From positions 1 through 64,000 of the forward strand of contig NZ_LTAY01000092.1 of NCBI RefSeq assembly GCF_002050515.1: a stretch of DNA of 64,000 nucleotides, in the 5' to 3' direction. A program made the translations under genes and the position numbers. Each line of letters begins with the position of its first letter. Position 1 is the stretch's first letter. Below are positions 7,995 to 18,405 of the stretch, one piece after another. Origin of the DNA: Clostridium thermobutyricum DSM 4928 (GTDB lineage: Bacteria; Bacillota; Clostridia; Clostridiales; Clostridiaceae). The notes under the pieces are model-generated. The model was given only the letters and a program-made list of their open reading frames with translations, had not been told where the DNA came from and searched no databases.

Positions 7995-9158
7995 ATGAAG
8001 AATTTTCATTATTCAATTAAAACAGATATACATTTTGGTAAAGGAGCTATAGAAAACTTACCAAATGAAATAAAAAAATATGGTGAAAAAGTTCTATTAG
8101 TATATGGTGGAGGAAGTATACGAAAAATAGGGTTATATGATAAAGTCTTAGATTTATTAAATGAAAATAATATAAAATGTATAGAAATTTCAGGAGTAGA
8201 ACCAAATCCAAGAATAGATACAGTAAGACGCGGAGTTAGATTTGTAAAAAGTGATAAAATAGATGTTATTCTTCCAATAGGTGGAGGAAGTACAATAGAT
8301 TGTGCTAAAGCTATATCAGCAGGAAGCTTTTATGATGGAGATCCATGGGATTTAATAGTAGATCCTTCAAAAATAAAAAAAGTTCTTCCTATAATATCAG
8401 TTTTAACATTAGCAGCAACAGGATCAGAAATGGATGCAGGAGCAGTAATAAGTAATTTAGAAACACGAGAAAAATTAGGATTTGGTCATCCAGATTTGAG
8501 ACCAAAAGCATCTATATTAGATCCAGAATATACTTATACAGTTCCTAAAAATCAAACAGCAGCTGGAACAGCAGATATAATGAGTCATATATTAGAAGTT
8601 TATTTTAGTAAAAATGAAGGAGCTTATTTACAAGATAGAATGTGCGAAGCACTTTTAAAAACTTGTATACATTATGGACCAATTGCTTATAGAGATGGAG
8701 AAAATTATGAAGCTAGAGCAAATTTAATGTGGGCATCTAGTCTTGCAATAAATGGGTTACTTTCAAATGGTAAATCAGGAGCTTGGAGTGTTCATCCAAT
8801 AGAGCATGAATTAAGTGCCTATTATGATATAACTCATGGAGTTGGGCTTGCAATATTAACTCCAAATTGGATGGAATACGTATTAGATAATACAACTATA
8901 GAAAAATTTGTTCAGTATGGAATTAATGTATGGGATATAGATAAGAGTTTAGATAAAGAAGAGATAGCTAAAAAATCTATAGAAAAAACTAGAGAATTTT
9001 TTAAATCATTAGAAATACCAAGTTCTTTACAAGAAATAAATATAAATGATGAGCATTTTGAAGATATGGCAGAGCATTGTGTTAGAAAAGGAATAATAGA
9101 TGGTTATAAACCATTAGATAAAGACTCAATAATACAAATATTTAAATCTTCTCTATAA
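7995..9158 (+). CDS. Iron-containing alcohol dehydrogenase (YqhD/BdhA-like)
   Basis: A 387-residue type III alcohol dehydrogenase, which interconverts aldehydes and alcohols with NAD(P)H. The cofactor loop is PIGGGSTIDCAKAI; the iron site is made by Asp and His in the TADIMSHILE helix and the histidines of HPIEHELSAYYDITHGVGLAIL (positions ~266-284). The start chosen is the ATG with AGGAGG six bases upstream, seven codons after another in-frame ATG. It resembles the butanol dehydrogenases of solvent-forming clostridia, usually NADPH-linked. It has its own terminator and no clear operon partner. Confidence 0.92.
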   Translation: MKNFHYSIKTDIHFGKGAIENLPNEIKKYGEKVLLVYGGGSIRKIGLYDKVLDLLNENNIKCIEISGVEPNPRIDTVRRGVRFVKSDKIDVILPIGGGSTIDCAKAISAGSFYDGDPWDLIVDPSKIKKVLPIISVLTLAATGSEMDAGAVISNLETREKLGFGHPDLRPKASILDPEYTYTVPKNQTAAGTADIMSHILEVYFSKNEGAYLQDRMCEALLKTCIHYGPIAYRDGENYEARANLMWASSLAINGLLSNGKSGAWSVHPIEHELSAYYDITHGVGLAILTPNWMEYVLDNTTIEKFVQYGINVWDIDKSLDKEEIAKKSIEKTREFFKSLEIPSSLQEININDEHFEDMAEHCVRKGIIDGYKPLDKDSIIQIFKSSL

Positions 9159-9168
9159 ATAAATTAAG

Positions 9169-9217
9169 AAAACAGTATCTTTTAGATAATTTGAAATATC
9201 TAGAAGATACTGTTTTT
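9169..9217 (+). terminator. Terminator after alcohol dehydrogenase
   Basis: A 13-bp stem (9169-9181 with 9204-9216) with a second small stem inside and T-run after it. Confidence 0.85.
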
Positions 9218-9519
9218 ATTTTCTATAAATGCCTAAAAACCCTTAGAAATGAAAAAACATTTATGTGAACACTTAAGGTAAACGTTACATAACTACATAA
9301 AAAAATAAGTCTAACAATTAATAGAATGATTAAAAAAAATGGAAGAAAAAGTATTATTAAGCCTTATAATATTAATAAATAATTAAAAATATTTCTAATT
9401 AGTGTCCTAAATATAAAAATTACGAAATATGTAATAATTTATATATTAATAAATTTATACTAATATGAACAAATAATTAATAAAAAGTGTATGTTTTTTT
9501 GGAATTTGAACAAATTTAT

Positions 9520-9547
9520 TTGACAAAAAAATTAAAAGGAATATTAT
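9520..9547 (+). promoter_or_regulatory. Promoter of the decarboxylase leader
   Basis: TTGACA at 9520-9525 and TATTAT at 9542-9547, 16 bases apart. It is the best promoter in the 840-base gap and implies a 5' leader of about 500 bases before the first decarboxylase. The stretch 9218-9519 has no gene I can support and only AT-rich sequence. Confidence 0.6.
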
Positions 9548-9555
9548 AAGTGTAT

Positions 9556-10060
9556 AAGGTTCGTCCAACAAATGAACTTAAAAAGTTTTAAAAATAATTG
9601 AATATTATCTACGGGCTATAGAGAATAAGAAATTATTTTTAATAAATAGTGAAGAAAATTAATTATTGAGTAAAAGAAAACTTTTGAAATTAAAACATTT
9701 AATTGAAAAAGAAAATTTATTTACTAGGAATTATTTAAAGATTTATTAATCTAAAATTTTTATTCTTATAAATTTGTTTTATAAGGACTATATAAGATAA
9801 ATTTATAAGAATCAGGTTAACATTATGAAGTATTAATACAAGCTATAATTTGTAGTGAAGTTAAGCTTTGTATTAATACGAAATGTTAGCAAGCAAATCA
9901 GATAAAAATTAATTTGTAGCTAATGCTTAAATTAATTTATATATATAATATTTAAAATTGGATATATGGTAATTTAAAATGGAGTTTTGAAGTTGTTGTA
10001 GGCTTAATAAAAACTATTTTAAATGGTCATATTATAGAAGTTTAAGGAGATGTACTAACG
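9556..10060 (+). promoter_or_regulatory. Long structured 5' leader of the first tyrosine decarboxylase gene
   Basis: About 500 bases without a supportable reading frame. It contains two long imperfectly spaced inverted repeats: a perfect 14-bp stem (9762-9775 with 9799-9812) and a composite hairpin (9817-9824 with 9882-9889 outside, 9830-9840 with 9869-9879 inside, plus AGCT pairing at the tip). Further down are two AAATTAATTT palindromes. There is no T-box sequence, no terminator with T-run, and no riboswitch core I recognise. The length and structure suggest post-transcriptional control, but the ligand or partner is unknown. Confidence 0.5.
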
Positions 10061-11908
10061 ATGAGTGAGAGAGATGTAAACTTAAAAGCCTTATTCTTAG
10101 GGCCAAAATCAGAAAATAAAGATGTTTATACAAAACACCTTAACAGATTATTTGAAGATCACAGTGAGTGGAGAAAGAACTATCACCCAGAAGATCAACC
10201 AATAATAAAAAGAGATGATTTCAAAGCAGAAGATTTTGCTATGACTTCAGAAAAAGTTGAGGATGTATTAACTCAATTATCAATAAAATTAAGATCAAAA
10301 TCATTACCATGGCATTCACCAAGATTCTTAGGACACATGAACTCAGAAACTTTAATGCCAGCAATATTAGGATACTTTGCTGCAATGTTATACAATGGAA
10401 ATAACGTTGCTTATGAATCATCACCAGGTACTTCAGAAATGGAAGAAGAAGTAGGAGCTGATTTTGCTCAATTAATGGGATACAAAAATGGTTGGGGACA
10501 TATCTGTGCAGACGGATCAATTGCTAACTTAGAAGCTATTTGGTATGCTAGAAACATAAAATCATTACCACTTGCAATGCAAGAAGTTGCTCCAGAATTA
10601 GTTGAAGGAAAAACTGAATGGGAATTATTAAATATGTCAACAGAAGAAATCTTAGACTTAGCTGACAAAGCTAAAGATTTCGATTTAATAAAAGAAAAAT
10701 CAGCAAGAGGATGCGGACAAAAAATTGCTAAATTAGGTAAATGGTTTGTACCAAGAACTAAACACTACTCATGGTTAAAAGCTGCTGATATAATCGGTTT
10801 AGGAACTGAAAATGTTGAAGAAGTAGATGTTAATGAATTATTCAGAATGGATGTTGAGCTTTTAGAAGCTAAAATCAGAGCTAATGCTGAACAAGGAATT
10901 CCTACTTTAGGGGTTGTTGGTGTTGTTGGATCAACTGAAGAAGGTGCTGTTGACGATATACACAAAATCATAGCTTTAAGAGATAAATTAGCTAAAGAAG
11001 GAATATACTTCTATGTACACATTGATGCTGCATACGGGGGATATGCTAGATCAATATTCTTAGATGAAAACTATGATTTCATACCTCAAGATAAATTACA
11101 TGCTAAATACATGGAACATGGAGTATTCTTAAATGAAGAAACTCAATGGCCATCAGATGATACTTACCAAGCTTTCAAAGCTATAAGTGAAGCTGAAACT
11201 GTAACTATTGACCCACACAAAATGGGATACATCCCTTACTCAGCTGGTGGAATAGTTATAAAAGATACAAGAATGAGAGAAGTAATTTCATACTTCGCTA
11301 CTTACGTATTTGAAAAAGGAATGGATATTCCTGCATTACTTGGAGCATTCATGCTTGAAGGATCAAAAGCTGGAGCTACTGCTGCATCAGTTTGGACAGC
11401 TCACAGAACAGTTCCACTAAACATTACTGGATACGGAAAATTAATAGGAGCTGGTATCGAAGGTGCTTGGAACTTACACAAACACTTCGAAAACAAAGAA
11501 TTCATGGTTAATGGTAAGAAAGTTATACTTCACACATTAGTTCAACCAGACTTCAACATGTTAGACTTCTCATTCAATGAAGAAGGAAACACTGACTTAA
11601 AAGTTATGAATAAATTAAACCATGACTTCTATGAAGAAGCTTCATATGTAAATGGTGGATTATATGATAATGACTTCATAACTTCACACACTGACTTTGC
11701 AGTTCCTGAGTATGGAAATAGCCCATTCTCATATGTTGAAAGACTTGGATTCTCAAGAGCTGAATGGGATAAAGAACAAAAAGTTACTGTATTAAGAGCT
11801 TGTGTACTTTCACCATTCATAAACGATTTAGCTACATTTGATGAATACATGGAAAAAGTAGATGCAGCTATTCAAAGAAAATTAGAAAGAATATACAACA
11901 GAAAATAA
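10061..11908 (+). CDS. tdcA: Tyrosine-decarboxylase-type PLP enzyme, copy 1
   Basis: A 615-residue group II PLP decarboxylase. Length and sequence match the bacterial tyrosine decarboxylases of Lactobacillus and Enterococcus (about 620 residues), not the ~465-residue glutamate decarboxylases. Shared blocks include [63 protein letters not shown] and [12 protein letters not shown]; the PLP lysine is Lys387 in [14 protein letters not shown]. The likely reaction is tyrosine to tyramine, consuming one proton. Codon use is richer in C-ending codons (AAC, TAC, TTC) than neighbours and copy 2, suggesting very high expression. Substrate is inferred from family and from the antiporter and tyrS nearby. 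Confidence 0.88.
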   Translation: MSERDVNLKALFLGPKSENKDVYTKHLNRLFEDHSEWRKNYHPEDQPIIKRDDFKAEDFAMTSEKVEDVLTQLSIKLRSKSLPWHSPRFLGHMNSETLMPAILGYFAAMLYNGNNVAYESSPGTSEMEEEVGADFAQLMGYKNGWGHICADGSIANLEAIWYARNIKSLPLAMQEVAPELVEGKTEWELLNMSTEEILDLADKAKDFDLIKEKSARGCGQKIAKLGKWFVPRTKHYSWLKAADIIGLGTENVEEVDVNELFRMDVELLEAKIRANAEQGIPTLGVVGVVGSTEEGAVDDIHKIIALRDKLAKEGIYFYVHIDAAYGGYARSIFLDENYDFIPQDKLHAKYMEHGVFLNEETQWPSDDTYQAFKAISEAETVTIDPHKMGYIPYSAGGIVIKDTRMREVISYFATYVFEKGMDIPALLGAFMLEGSKAGATAASVWTAHRTVPLNITGYGKLIGAGIEGAWNLHKHFENKEFMVNGKKVILHTLVQPDFNMLDFSFNEEGNTDLKVMNKLNHDFYEEASYVNGGLYDNDFITSHTDFAVPEYGNSPFSYVERLGFSRAEWDKEQKVTVLRACVLSPFINDLATFDEYMEKVDAAIQRKLERIYNRK

Positions 11909-11922
11909 TTTCTGAATGATAT

Positions 11923-11957
11923 AAATTGCTAGTACTTATGTACTAGCAATTTTTTTT
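11923..11957 (+). terminator. Terminator after decarboxylase copy 1
   Basis: Stem 11923-11935 with 11940-11952, TTAT loop, then T-run. It separates copy 1 from the antiporter gene, so the antiporter depends on read-through or its own promoter. Confidence 0.9.
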
Positions 11958-12089
11958 ATGCTTTTATTCCTTTATTGTAAAAATTAGTCTTGTATAAATA
12001 AGGTTTGAAAAGAGAATACTTTTAATGAAGTAAATCTACAATAATCGACAAAGTAGATTAATTTATTACTTAAGAAAGGAAGGATCTTT

Positions 12090-13511
12090 ATGGGAAGTGA
12101 AGAAAAGAAGCTTAGCTTGGTTCAATTAGTAGGAATTACAATGGCTTTTTTTGGAACTGTAAGAAGTGTTCCTACCTTAGCAATAACAGGTTGGTCACAG
12201 ATTTCTTATTTAATTGGAGCAGTTATTTTATTCGCCATCCCAATAGCTTTAATTGCAGCTGAACTTGCAACTGCATATCCAAAAGAGGGAGGACCTCAAG
12301 TTTGGGTTAAGGAAGCTTTTGGAGAAAAATTTGGATTTGTAACATCATGGCTTTTATGGGTTCAAATGTTTTTCGGAATGGTTATGATTTCATCAACAAT
12401 AGGAGTTATGTTAGGATATGCTATAGGAATGCCATCACTTTCACAAAATAATTTATTTGTATTTATTTGTATTCTAATTGCATATTGGCTAGTTACTCTT
12501 CTTAACTTAAGATATGACATGGTTAAAGTTGTTGGTAATTGGGGAGCAATAATAGGAGTATATATTCCTTTTATTCTTCTTATAATTTTAGGGTTAGCTT
12601 ATTTAGCTAAATTCGGAATAAACCCAAGAGGATACTTAGCTGGAGGATTTGAATTTAGAAAAATGTTCCCGGATTTTAATAGTGCAGGAACATTAACTTA
12701 TTTCTCAGGAGTTATATTCATATTTGCAGGAATAGAAATTTCTTCAGTTCATGCAAATAATATTGATAATCCAAAGAGAAATTATCCTATAGCAGTTATA
12801 TTTACATTAGTAATAATCATTATATTAAATTTAGTAACAGGTTTAACAATGTCAAATGCTGTTCCAAATGGAGAAATGCAATTATCTAACATATTACAAC
12901 CTTTCGCAATTTATTTTGAGGGATTAGGTATGCCATCAATTTTTGTAAATATAATTGGATGGATGATAACAATAGGAATACTTGCACAATTAAGTGCTTG
13001 GGTACTTGGACCTTCAAAAGCAATGATTAAAGTTGCAGAAGAAGGATTATTACCACCAGTATTCCAAAAGAGGAATAGAAAAGGAGTTCCTATTACATTT
13101 GTAATTTTACAAGCAATAATAATTTCAATTATAGCTTTTGTATATGTAGTAGTACCAAATGTTAATAGCGCATTCCTAATAATCACAATCACAACAACAA
13201 TACTTTATTGTTTGGCATATGTATTAATGATATTCTCAATAATAAAATTAAGATATAGTAAGCCTGAATTAGAAAGACCATTTAGATTAGGTGGAATGGG
13301 AACAATGTGGTTTGTAGCTATTCTTGCTTTAGTTGGTATTTTATTAACTATAATTGCAAGTTTAATACCACCATCAATATTAGGACCAGGTGAAGGTCCA
13401 GGATATATTGCATTCCAAGTAATTGCATCAGTTGTATTCTTTATAATACCATTTATAATTTATGCTGTTAAAAAAGAAAGCTGGAAAAAGAATGATCATC
13501 ATAGACATTAA
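12090..13511 (+). CDS. tyrP: APC-family amino acid/amine antiporter (TyrP-like)
   Basis: A 473-residue, 12-segment APC transporter of the glutamate:GABA antiporter type. Segment 1 reads QLVGITMAFFGTVRSVPTLAITG, and the unwound helix region is followed by AELATAYPKEGGPQVWVKEAFGEKFGF, typical of the tyrosine/tyramine and glutamate/GABA exchangers. It lies between two tyrosine-decarboxylase-type genes, so exchange of tyrosine for tyramine is the natural role; the swap exports one positive charge and, with decarboxylation, makes a proton-motive force. Start ATG follows AAGGAAGG. The C-terminal tail is basic with a His cluster (DHHRH). Confidence 0.87.
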   Translation: MGSEEKKLSLVQLVGITMAFFGTVRSVPTLAITGWSQISYLIGAVILFAIPIALIAAELATAYPKEGGPQVWVKEAFGEKFGFVTSWLLWVQMFFGMVMISSTIGVMLGYAIGMPSLSQNNLFVFICILIAYWLVTLLNLRYDMVKVVGNWGAIIGVYIPFILLIILGLAYLAKFGINPRGYLAGGFEFRKMFPDFNSAGTLTYFSGVIFIFAGIEISSVHANNIDNPKRNYPIAVIFTLVIIIILNLVTGLTMSNAVPNGEMQLSNILQPFAIYFEGLGMPSIFVNIIGWMITIGILAQLSAWVLGPSKAMIKVAEEGLLPPVFQKRNRKGVPITFVILQAIIISIIAFVYVVVPNVNSAFLIITITTTILYCLAYVLMIFSIIKLRYSKPELERPFRLGGMGTMWFVAILALVGILLTIIASLIPPSILGPGEGPGYIAFQVIASVVFFIIPFIIYAVKKESWKKNDHHRH

Positions 13512-13610
13512 AAATTTGATTAATTTATTCTAAAAAAATATTAAATATAGAAGTTAATAAATTTTAGTTTTGAATTAAAGATAATTTGTTATAAATAAAG
13601 GAGTAAAAAT

Positions 13611-15488
13611 ATGAATGATAAAACAAATGAGGATTTAAATCTTAAAGCAGTCTTTTTAGGACCTAAATCTGAAAATAAAAATACATTTGAAAAATATCTT
13701 AAAATGATGTTTGAAGATCATAGTGAATGGAGAAAAAATTATCATCCAGAAGATAAAGAAATAATAAATAGAAGAGAAAAAAGAACAGAAGATTTCCAAG
13801 AATCTGTTGATAGAATGGAAGATGTTCTTAAAGAATTATCTATAAGACTTAGATCACAATCACTTCCATGGCATTCCCCAAGATTCTTAGGTCATATGAA
13901 CTCAGAAACACTTATGCCAGCAATATTAGGATATTTTGGGGCTATGTTATATAATGGAAATAACGTTGCATATGAATCTTCACCAGGAACTTCACAAATG
14001 GAAGAAGAAGTTGGAGAAGATTTTGCAAAATTAATGGGATATCAAGATGATATTGGTTGGGGACATATTTGTGCAGATGGTTCAATTGCTAACCTTGAAG
14101 CGATTTGGTATGCAAGAAATATTAAATCATTACCACTTGCTATGAAAGAAGTTGCTCCTGAATTAGTAGAAGGAAAAGATGAATGGCAACTTTTAAATAT
14201 GTCAGTTAAAGAAATATTAGATTTAGTTGAAAAAGTGCCTGATAAACTTGATGAATTAAAAGAACATTCAGCAAGAGAAGGTGTTGAAAAAATAGCTAAA
14301 TTAGGTAAGTGGATAATTCCACAAACTAAACATTATTCATGGCTTAAAGCAGCTGATATTATTGGAGTTGGTCTTGAAAATGTAGAAGCTATAGAAGTAA
14401 ATGAAAAATTCAGAATGGATACTGAGCTTCTAGAAAAGAAAATAAGAGAATTTGCAGCACAAAAAATTCCTGTATTTGGAGTTGTAGGAGTTGTTGGTTC
14501 AACAGAAGAAGGTGCTGTTGATGATATTCATAAAATAATTGAAGTTAGAGATAGACTTGCAAAAGAAGGAATTCATTTCTATGTACATATAGATGCTGCT
14601 TATGGAGGATATGCAAGATCAATATTCTTAGATGAAGACTTTAGTTTTATTCCAAAAGATAAACTTCAAGAAAAATATAAAGAGCATGGAGTTATTTTAG
14701 ATCCAAATACAAAATGGCCTGAAGATGACACTTATGAAGCATTTAAAGCTATAAGTGAAGCGGATACAGTTACTATTGACCCTCATAAGATGGGATATAT
14801 TCCATATTCAGCAGGTGGAATAGTAATTAAAGATAAGAGAATGAGAGATTCAATTTCTTATTTTGCAACATATGTATTTGAAAAAGGAATGGATATTCCA
14901 GCATTACTTGGAGCATTTATGCTTGAAGGATCAAAAGCTGGAGCAACTGCAGCTGGAGTTTGGGCAGCACATAGAACTTTACCACTTAATATTACAGGAT
15001 ATGGTAGACTTATAGGAGCTTCTATTGAAGGAGCAATGAATTTATATGAATATTTAAGTGATAAGAAGTTTGTTGTTGATGGCAAAGAAATAATATTACA
15101 TACTCTTATAAGACCAGACTTTAATATGGTTGATTTTGCATTTAATGAAGTAGGAAACACAGACTTAGAAAAAATGAATGAATTAAATCATGATTTCTAT
15201 GAAGAAGCATCATATGTTAGAGGTGGATTATACAGCAATGATTTTATTACTTCTCATACAGATTTTGCTGTTCCAGATTATGGTGATAGTCCATTTGGAT
15301 ATGTTAATAATATAGGAATTTCAAGAGAAGAGTGGGATAAAGTACAAAAAGTAACAGTGCTAAGAGCTTGTGTACTTTCACCTTTCTTAAATGATAAAAA
15401 AGTATTTGCAGAGTATATGGAAAAAATAGAAAAAGCAATTCAAGATAAATTACAAAAGATATATAATGACAAAAAAATAAATAAATAA
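13611..15488 (+). CDS. Tyrosine-decarboxylase-type PLP enzyme, copy 2
   Basis: A 625-residue paralog of copy 1, alike along the whole length including the N-terminal LGPKSENK and [15 protein letters not shown] blocks and the PLP lysine (Lys393 in [14 protein letters not shown]). It differs in a longer acidic stretch around residues 200-220 and a Lys-rich C-terminus. Codon use is ordinary AT-ending, unlike copy 1, so expression is probably lower. It follows the antiporter gene by 99 bases with no terminator between, so both are probably on one transcript. Same reaction class; it may differ in substrate (for example phenylalanine or DOPA) or in pH range, which the sequence does not settle. Confidence 0.87.
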   Translation: MNDKTNEDLNLKAVFLGPKSENKNTFEKYLKMMFEDHSEWRKNYHPEDKEIINRREKRTEDFQESVDRMEDVLKELSIRLRSQSLPWHSPRFLGHMNSETLMPAILGYFGAMLYNGNNVAYESSPGTSQMEEEVGEDFAKLMGYQDDIGWGHICADGSIANLEAIWYARNIKSLPLAMKEVAPELVEGKDEWQLLNMSVKEILDLVEKVPDKLDELKEHSAREGVEKIAKLGKWIIPQTKHYSWLKAADIIGVGLENVEAIEVNEKFRMDTELLEKKIREFAAQKIPVFGVVGVVGSTEEGAVDDIHKIIEVRDRLAKEGIHFYVHIDAAYGGYARSIFLDEDFSFIPKDKLQEKYKEHGVILDPNTKWPEDDTYEAFKAISEADTVTIDPHKMGYIPYSAGGIVIKDKRMRDSISYFATYVFEKGMDIPALLGAFMLEGSKAGATAAGVWAAHRTLPLNITGYGRLIGASIEGAMNLYEYLSDKKFVVDGKEIILHTLIRPDFNMVDFAFNEVGNTDLEKMNELNHDFYEEASYVRGGLYSNDFITSHTDFAVPDYGDSPFGYVNNIGISREEWDKVQKVTVLRACVLSPFLNDKKVFAEYMEKIEKAIQDKLQKIYNDKKINK

Positions 15489-15491
15489 AAT

Positions 15492-15524
15492 AAAAAGGTA
15501 TCAAGATTTTCTTGATACCTTTTT
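15492..15524. terminator. Bidirectional terminator
   Basis: A 14-bp perfect stem (15492-15505 with 15511-15524) with A and T runs on the two sides, between convergent genes; the stop of the leftward gene lies in it. Confidence 0.9.
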
Positions 15525-16434
15525 ATACTATATTCATTATTATAGGTATTGTTATAATAGAAAAAATAGTTGTAATAAAAACACATTGAGCAGCAAATTC
15601 AGGTTTTACTTTAAAACTACTTGCAAAAACTGAACATACAACTGCAACAGGTAATGCTTCTAATAATACACATATACTTCTTATAAATGGTGTTGCACCT
15701 AAAATTGTAGTTAAAAAGAAAATTAGTATTGGTATTAATATAAGTTTTGTAAAACTTATATAATATAGAAGCTTTTCTTTAAACATTTCCTTTAAATTTA
15801 TAGAACTTAACATAGCTCCAACAATTATCATTGATAGTGGAGTAGTCATATTTCCTATGTAACTAAGAGTTAATTGTATAGGTGAAGGAAGTTCTAAATT
15901 GAAAATGATAAGAATAATTCCTATTAAAGTAGCAATAATACCTGGACTAAAAACTATGTTTTTAATAATTTTTAATTTATTATTTTCTTCTTTATTAAAT
16001 AATATTATTCCAATACTAAATAGGAATATACAATAAGGGATTCCATAAATCGCAGTATAAAAAACACCTAATTTTCCATAAAGTCCAGCCATTATAGGAT
16101 ATCCCATAAAACCAGAGTTTGAAAATAAATTGGAGAATACACAAATTGCTTTATTTTCTTTAGGTAATTTTAATGCTAAAAGTTTACTTAATATATAAAG
16201 GAAAATGTGTATTATAGTTGAGAAAATAAATATTAATATTGCATTATGAATAACTGAATGTGTTATTTTATAATTAAATGAAGATAGTATTAAAAAGGGA
16301 AGTGAAACTTTAATTAAAAAGTTTGACATAGATCCAATGCTTTCTTCAGAAATTATATTTTTTTTTCTAACAAAAATTCCTACAAGCATAATTAAAAATA
16401 ATATAAAAACTTCTTTTATAATAGTAAAATTCAA
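15523..16434 (-). CDS. AEC (auxin efflux carrier) family permease
   Basis: A 303-residue membrane protein with about ten hydrophobic segments and the AEC family pattern: an N-terminal half starting FLIMLVGIFVRKKNIISEE, an internal FSNSGFMGYPIMAGLYG loop, and a second half with GNMTTPLSMIIVGAMLS and LPVAVVCSVFASSF. Members move organic anions such as malate, or auxin in plants. It lies between the second decarboxylase and tyrS, but is transcribed leftward and its link to tyrosine metabolism is only positional. Substrate unknown. Confidence 0.85.
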   Translation of the reverse strand: MNFTIIKEVFILFLIMLVGIFVRKKNIISEESIGSMSNFLIKVSLPFLILSSFNYKITHSVIHNAILIFIFSTIIHIFLYILSKLLALKLPKENKAICVFSNLFSNSGFMGYPIMAGLYGKLGVFYTAIYGIPYCIFLFSIGIILFNKEENNKLKIIKNIVFSPGIIATLIGIILIIFNLELPSPIQLTLSYIGNMTTPLSMIIVGAMLSSINLKEMFKEKLLYYISFTKLILIPILIFFLTTILGATPFIRSICVLLEALPVAVVCSVFASSFKVKPEFAAQCVFITTIFSIITIPIIMNIV

Positions 16435-16499
16435 TATAAATCACCTCTTTTACTTATACAATTATATATGGAAGATATGAATTAACTTTAAATAAATAA

Positions 16500-16529
16500 A
16501 AAACCTATCTAATTTAATAGATAGGTTTT
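16500..16529 (-). terminator. Terminator for tyrS transcript
   Basis: Stem 16500-16511 with 16518-16529. On the minus strand it is followed by a T-run, as expected for tyrS, which is read leftward through the tandem repeat. Confidence 0.8.
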
Positions 16530-16599
16530 AATTCGTATATTTGTAGTAGTATAGATTATAATTTTAAAAGTCATTATATTAATTAACAAGATTTCTAAT

Positions 16600-16732
16600 T
16601 TGGTTGATTAAATTTGTTTTGGTTGATTAATTTTAATTTGATTGATTAATTTTAATTTGGTTGATTAATTTTAATTTGGTTGATTAATTTTAATTTGGTT
16701 AATTAATTTTAATTTGGTTAATTAATTTATTT
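16600..16732. repeat. Seven 19-bp tandem repeats at the 3' end of tyrS
   Basis: Seven head-to-tail copies, each 19 bases, starting at 16600, 16619, 16638, 16657, 16676, 16695 and 16714. The consensus is TTGGTTGATTAATTTTAAT; copies 6 and 7 carry TTAATT in place of TTGATT, and the end copies are most diverged. It ends four bases before the tyrS stop codon, so it lies in the tyrS 3' untranslated region. There are no spacers, so it is not CRISPR. Copy number is likely variable among strains. The rest of 16435-16735 holds only the tyrS terminator. Confidence 0.95.
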
Positions 16733-16735
16733 TAA

Positions 16736-17962
16736 TTATTTTATAACAACTTTTGTAAATCCTTTTTTACCTTTTTTGATCATTGCAAATCCTTCTGCAA
16801 AATGTTCTTTATTTAAAGTAGCTGAAACATCAGTAACTTTTTCATTGTTTAATGATAAACCGTTTTGTTGTAGTAATCTTCTAGCTTCGGATTTTGAAGG
16901 AAGAACTTTAAATTCTACTAATAAATCTATTAAGCTAGTTCCAAGTTTATCTTCTGAAAGCTCAATAGTTGGAACATTTTCTAAATCAACTCCACCATTG
17001 AATAGAGCTTCAGCAGCTTTAGCAGCTTTTTGTGCTTCTTCTTCACCGTGAACTAATTTAGTAACTTCAAATGCTAATCTTTGTTTAGCTTTATTTATTT
17101 CTGCACCTTCAACATCACATAATGCTCTGATTTCATCCATTTCAACGAATGTTAATAATTTTAAGCATTTTTCAACGTCAGCATCATCAATGTTTCTCCA
17201 GTATTGGAAGAATTCAAAAGGAGATACTTTTTCAGGGTCAAGCCATAAAGCTCCACCAACTGTTTTACCCATTTTTTCACCTTCGCTGTTTGTTAAAAGA
17301 CTACAAGTCATAGCGTATACACTCTTAGATTTTTTCTTTCTAACTAAGTCAACACCAGCAATCATATTTGACCATTGGTCGTCTCCACCTAATTCCATTT
17401 TACATCCGAACTTTTCATTTAAAACTAAGAAATCATAAGCTTGCATTAACATGTAGTTAAATTCTAAGAATGATAGACCTCTATCAGCTTCAAATCTTCT
17501 TTTAAAACATTCAGCAGCTAACATTTTATTTACTGTAAAATGTCCACCAACTTCTCTTAAGAAATCAATGTAGTTTAATCCTCTAAGCCAATCGGCATTA
17601 TTTACTAATATTGCTTTATCATCTGAGAAATCAATAAATCTTGACATTTGTGATTTTATTGATTCAACATTGTGATGAATTTGTTCATCAGTAAGCATTT
17701 TTCTCATATCAGTTTTTCCACTTGGATCTCCAATAGTAACAGTACCACCACCTATTAATACAATAGGTCTATGACCAGCTTTTTGCATATGAGCCATAAA
17801 CATTAATGCTATGAAATGACCAACATGTAAGCTATCAGCAGTTGGATCAAATCCAATGTAGAATGTTATTTTCTCTTTACCCAATAATTCTCTAGTTTCA
17901 TTTTCATGTGTGAATTGTTTAATGTATCCACGTTCTTTTAGTGTGTCTAATACGTTTGTCAT
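16736..17962 (-). CDS. tyrS: Tyrosyl-tRNA synthetase
   Basis: Class I aminoacyl-tRNA synthetase that charges tRNA-Tyr, 408 residues. The HIGH-type motif is HVGHFIAL in [12 protein letters not shown], the tyrosine pocket includes [10 protein letters not shown] and GGDDQWSNM, and the KMSKS-type loop is KMGKT. A C-terminal S4 domain ([16 protein letters not shown]) binds the tRNA. Start ATG follows GGAGG. Expression is controlled by a T-box leader about 450 bases upstream. In lactic acid bacteria tyrS genes are also found beside tyrosine decarboxylase genes, so the placement here fits a tyrosine-centred locus. Confidence 0.97.
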   Translation of the reverse strand: MTNVLDTLKERGYIKQFTHENETRELLGKEKITFYIGFDPTADSLHVGHFIALMFMAHMQKAGHRPIVLIGGGTVTIGDPSGKTDMRKMLTDEQIHHNVESIKSQMSRFIDFSDDKAILVNNADWLRGLNYIDFLREVGGHFTVNKMLAAECFKRRFEADRGLSFLEFNYMLMQAYDFLVLNEKFGCKMELGGDDQWSNMIAGVDLVRKKKSKSVYAMTCSLLTNSEGEKMGKTVGGALWLDPEKVSPFEFFQYWRNIDDADVEKCLKLLTFVEMDEIRALCDVEGAEINKAKQRLAFEVTKLVHGEEEAQKAAKAAEALFNGGVDLENVPTIELSEDKLGTSLIDLLVEFKVLPSKSEARRLLQQNGLSLNNEKVTDVSATLNKEHFAEGFAMIKKGKKGFTKVVIK

Positions 17963-18135
17963 AATTTTTCCTCCATTATAATTTAAATAAAATTTTAATT
18001 TTAGTCCTATCTTACTTAATATAGTTGACCTTGTTTAAATAAAGAAATATAATAGAGTTATATAAAAATGTTATTAAATTTCTTCATTTAGAATTAGTAT
18101 TTGCAATGTTGTAGGAATTCTTGCAAATATTTTTC

Positions 18136-18347
18136 TATACTAGGTTGGGTGATTTGATTTATATACAAATATTAAGGACTAATTTAAGCAAAATCTTAAT
18201 GAAGAAAATATGTTCAACTAACCTGAGTGAGAAAGATGTTATTCACGAATAATTTCCGAGGTTATTCCTGAATGATTAGTTTTATTTGAAAGGTCTTCAA
18301 AAAGTTATTTTTGTAGGCTTTTTTTGCTTTACACCCAACCATGTATA
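18136..18347. mobile_element. MITE-like 212-bp element with inverted ends in the tyrS leader
   Basis: The ends are inverted repeats of 16 bases with a 2-base mismatch: TATAC, two variable bases, then GGTTGGGTG at 18136-18151, and the mirror image at 18332-18347. It carries no coding frame. Near the right end on the plus strand is a hairpin followed by seven T (about 18289-18326). It sits between the T-box terminator and the tyrS start, so it is transcribed in the leader. No target duplication is clear. A structured noncoding RNA read on the plus strand is an alternative reading. Confidence 0.45.
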
Positions 18348-18405
18348 AAATTTAATTAAATGAGTAAGATTTACAAAAAATAATTATAATAAGAGTTTTT
18401 GCGTA

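Noticed and set aside
9556..10060. T-box or known riboswitch ahead of the decarboxylase
   Set aside because: No GGTGGTACCGCG-type core, no terminator with T-run and no recognised aptamer; kept only as an unknown structured leader.
10061..11908. Glutamate decarboxylase
   Set aside because: The protein is about 150 residues longer than GadB-type enzymes and matches tyrosine-decarboxylase blocks throughout; the antiporter and tyrS neighbours fit tyrosine.
16600..16732. CRISPR array
   Set aside because: The repeats are head-to-tail with no spacers and no cas gene is near.
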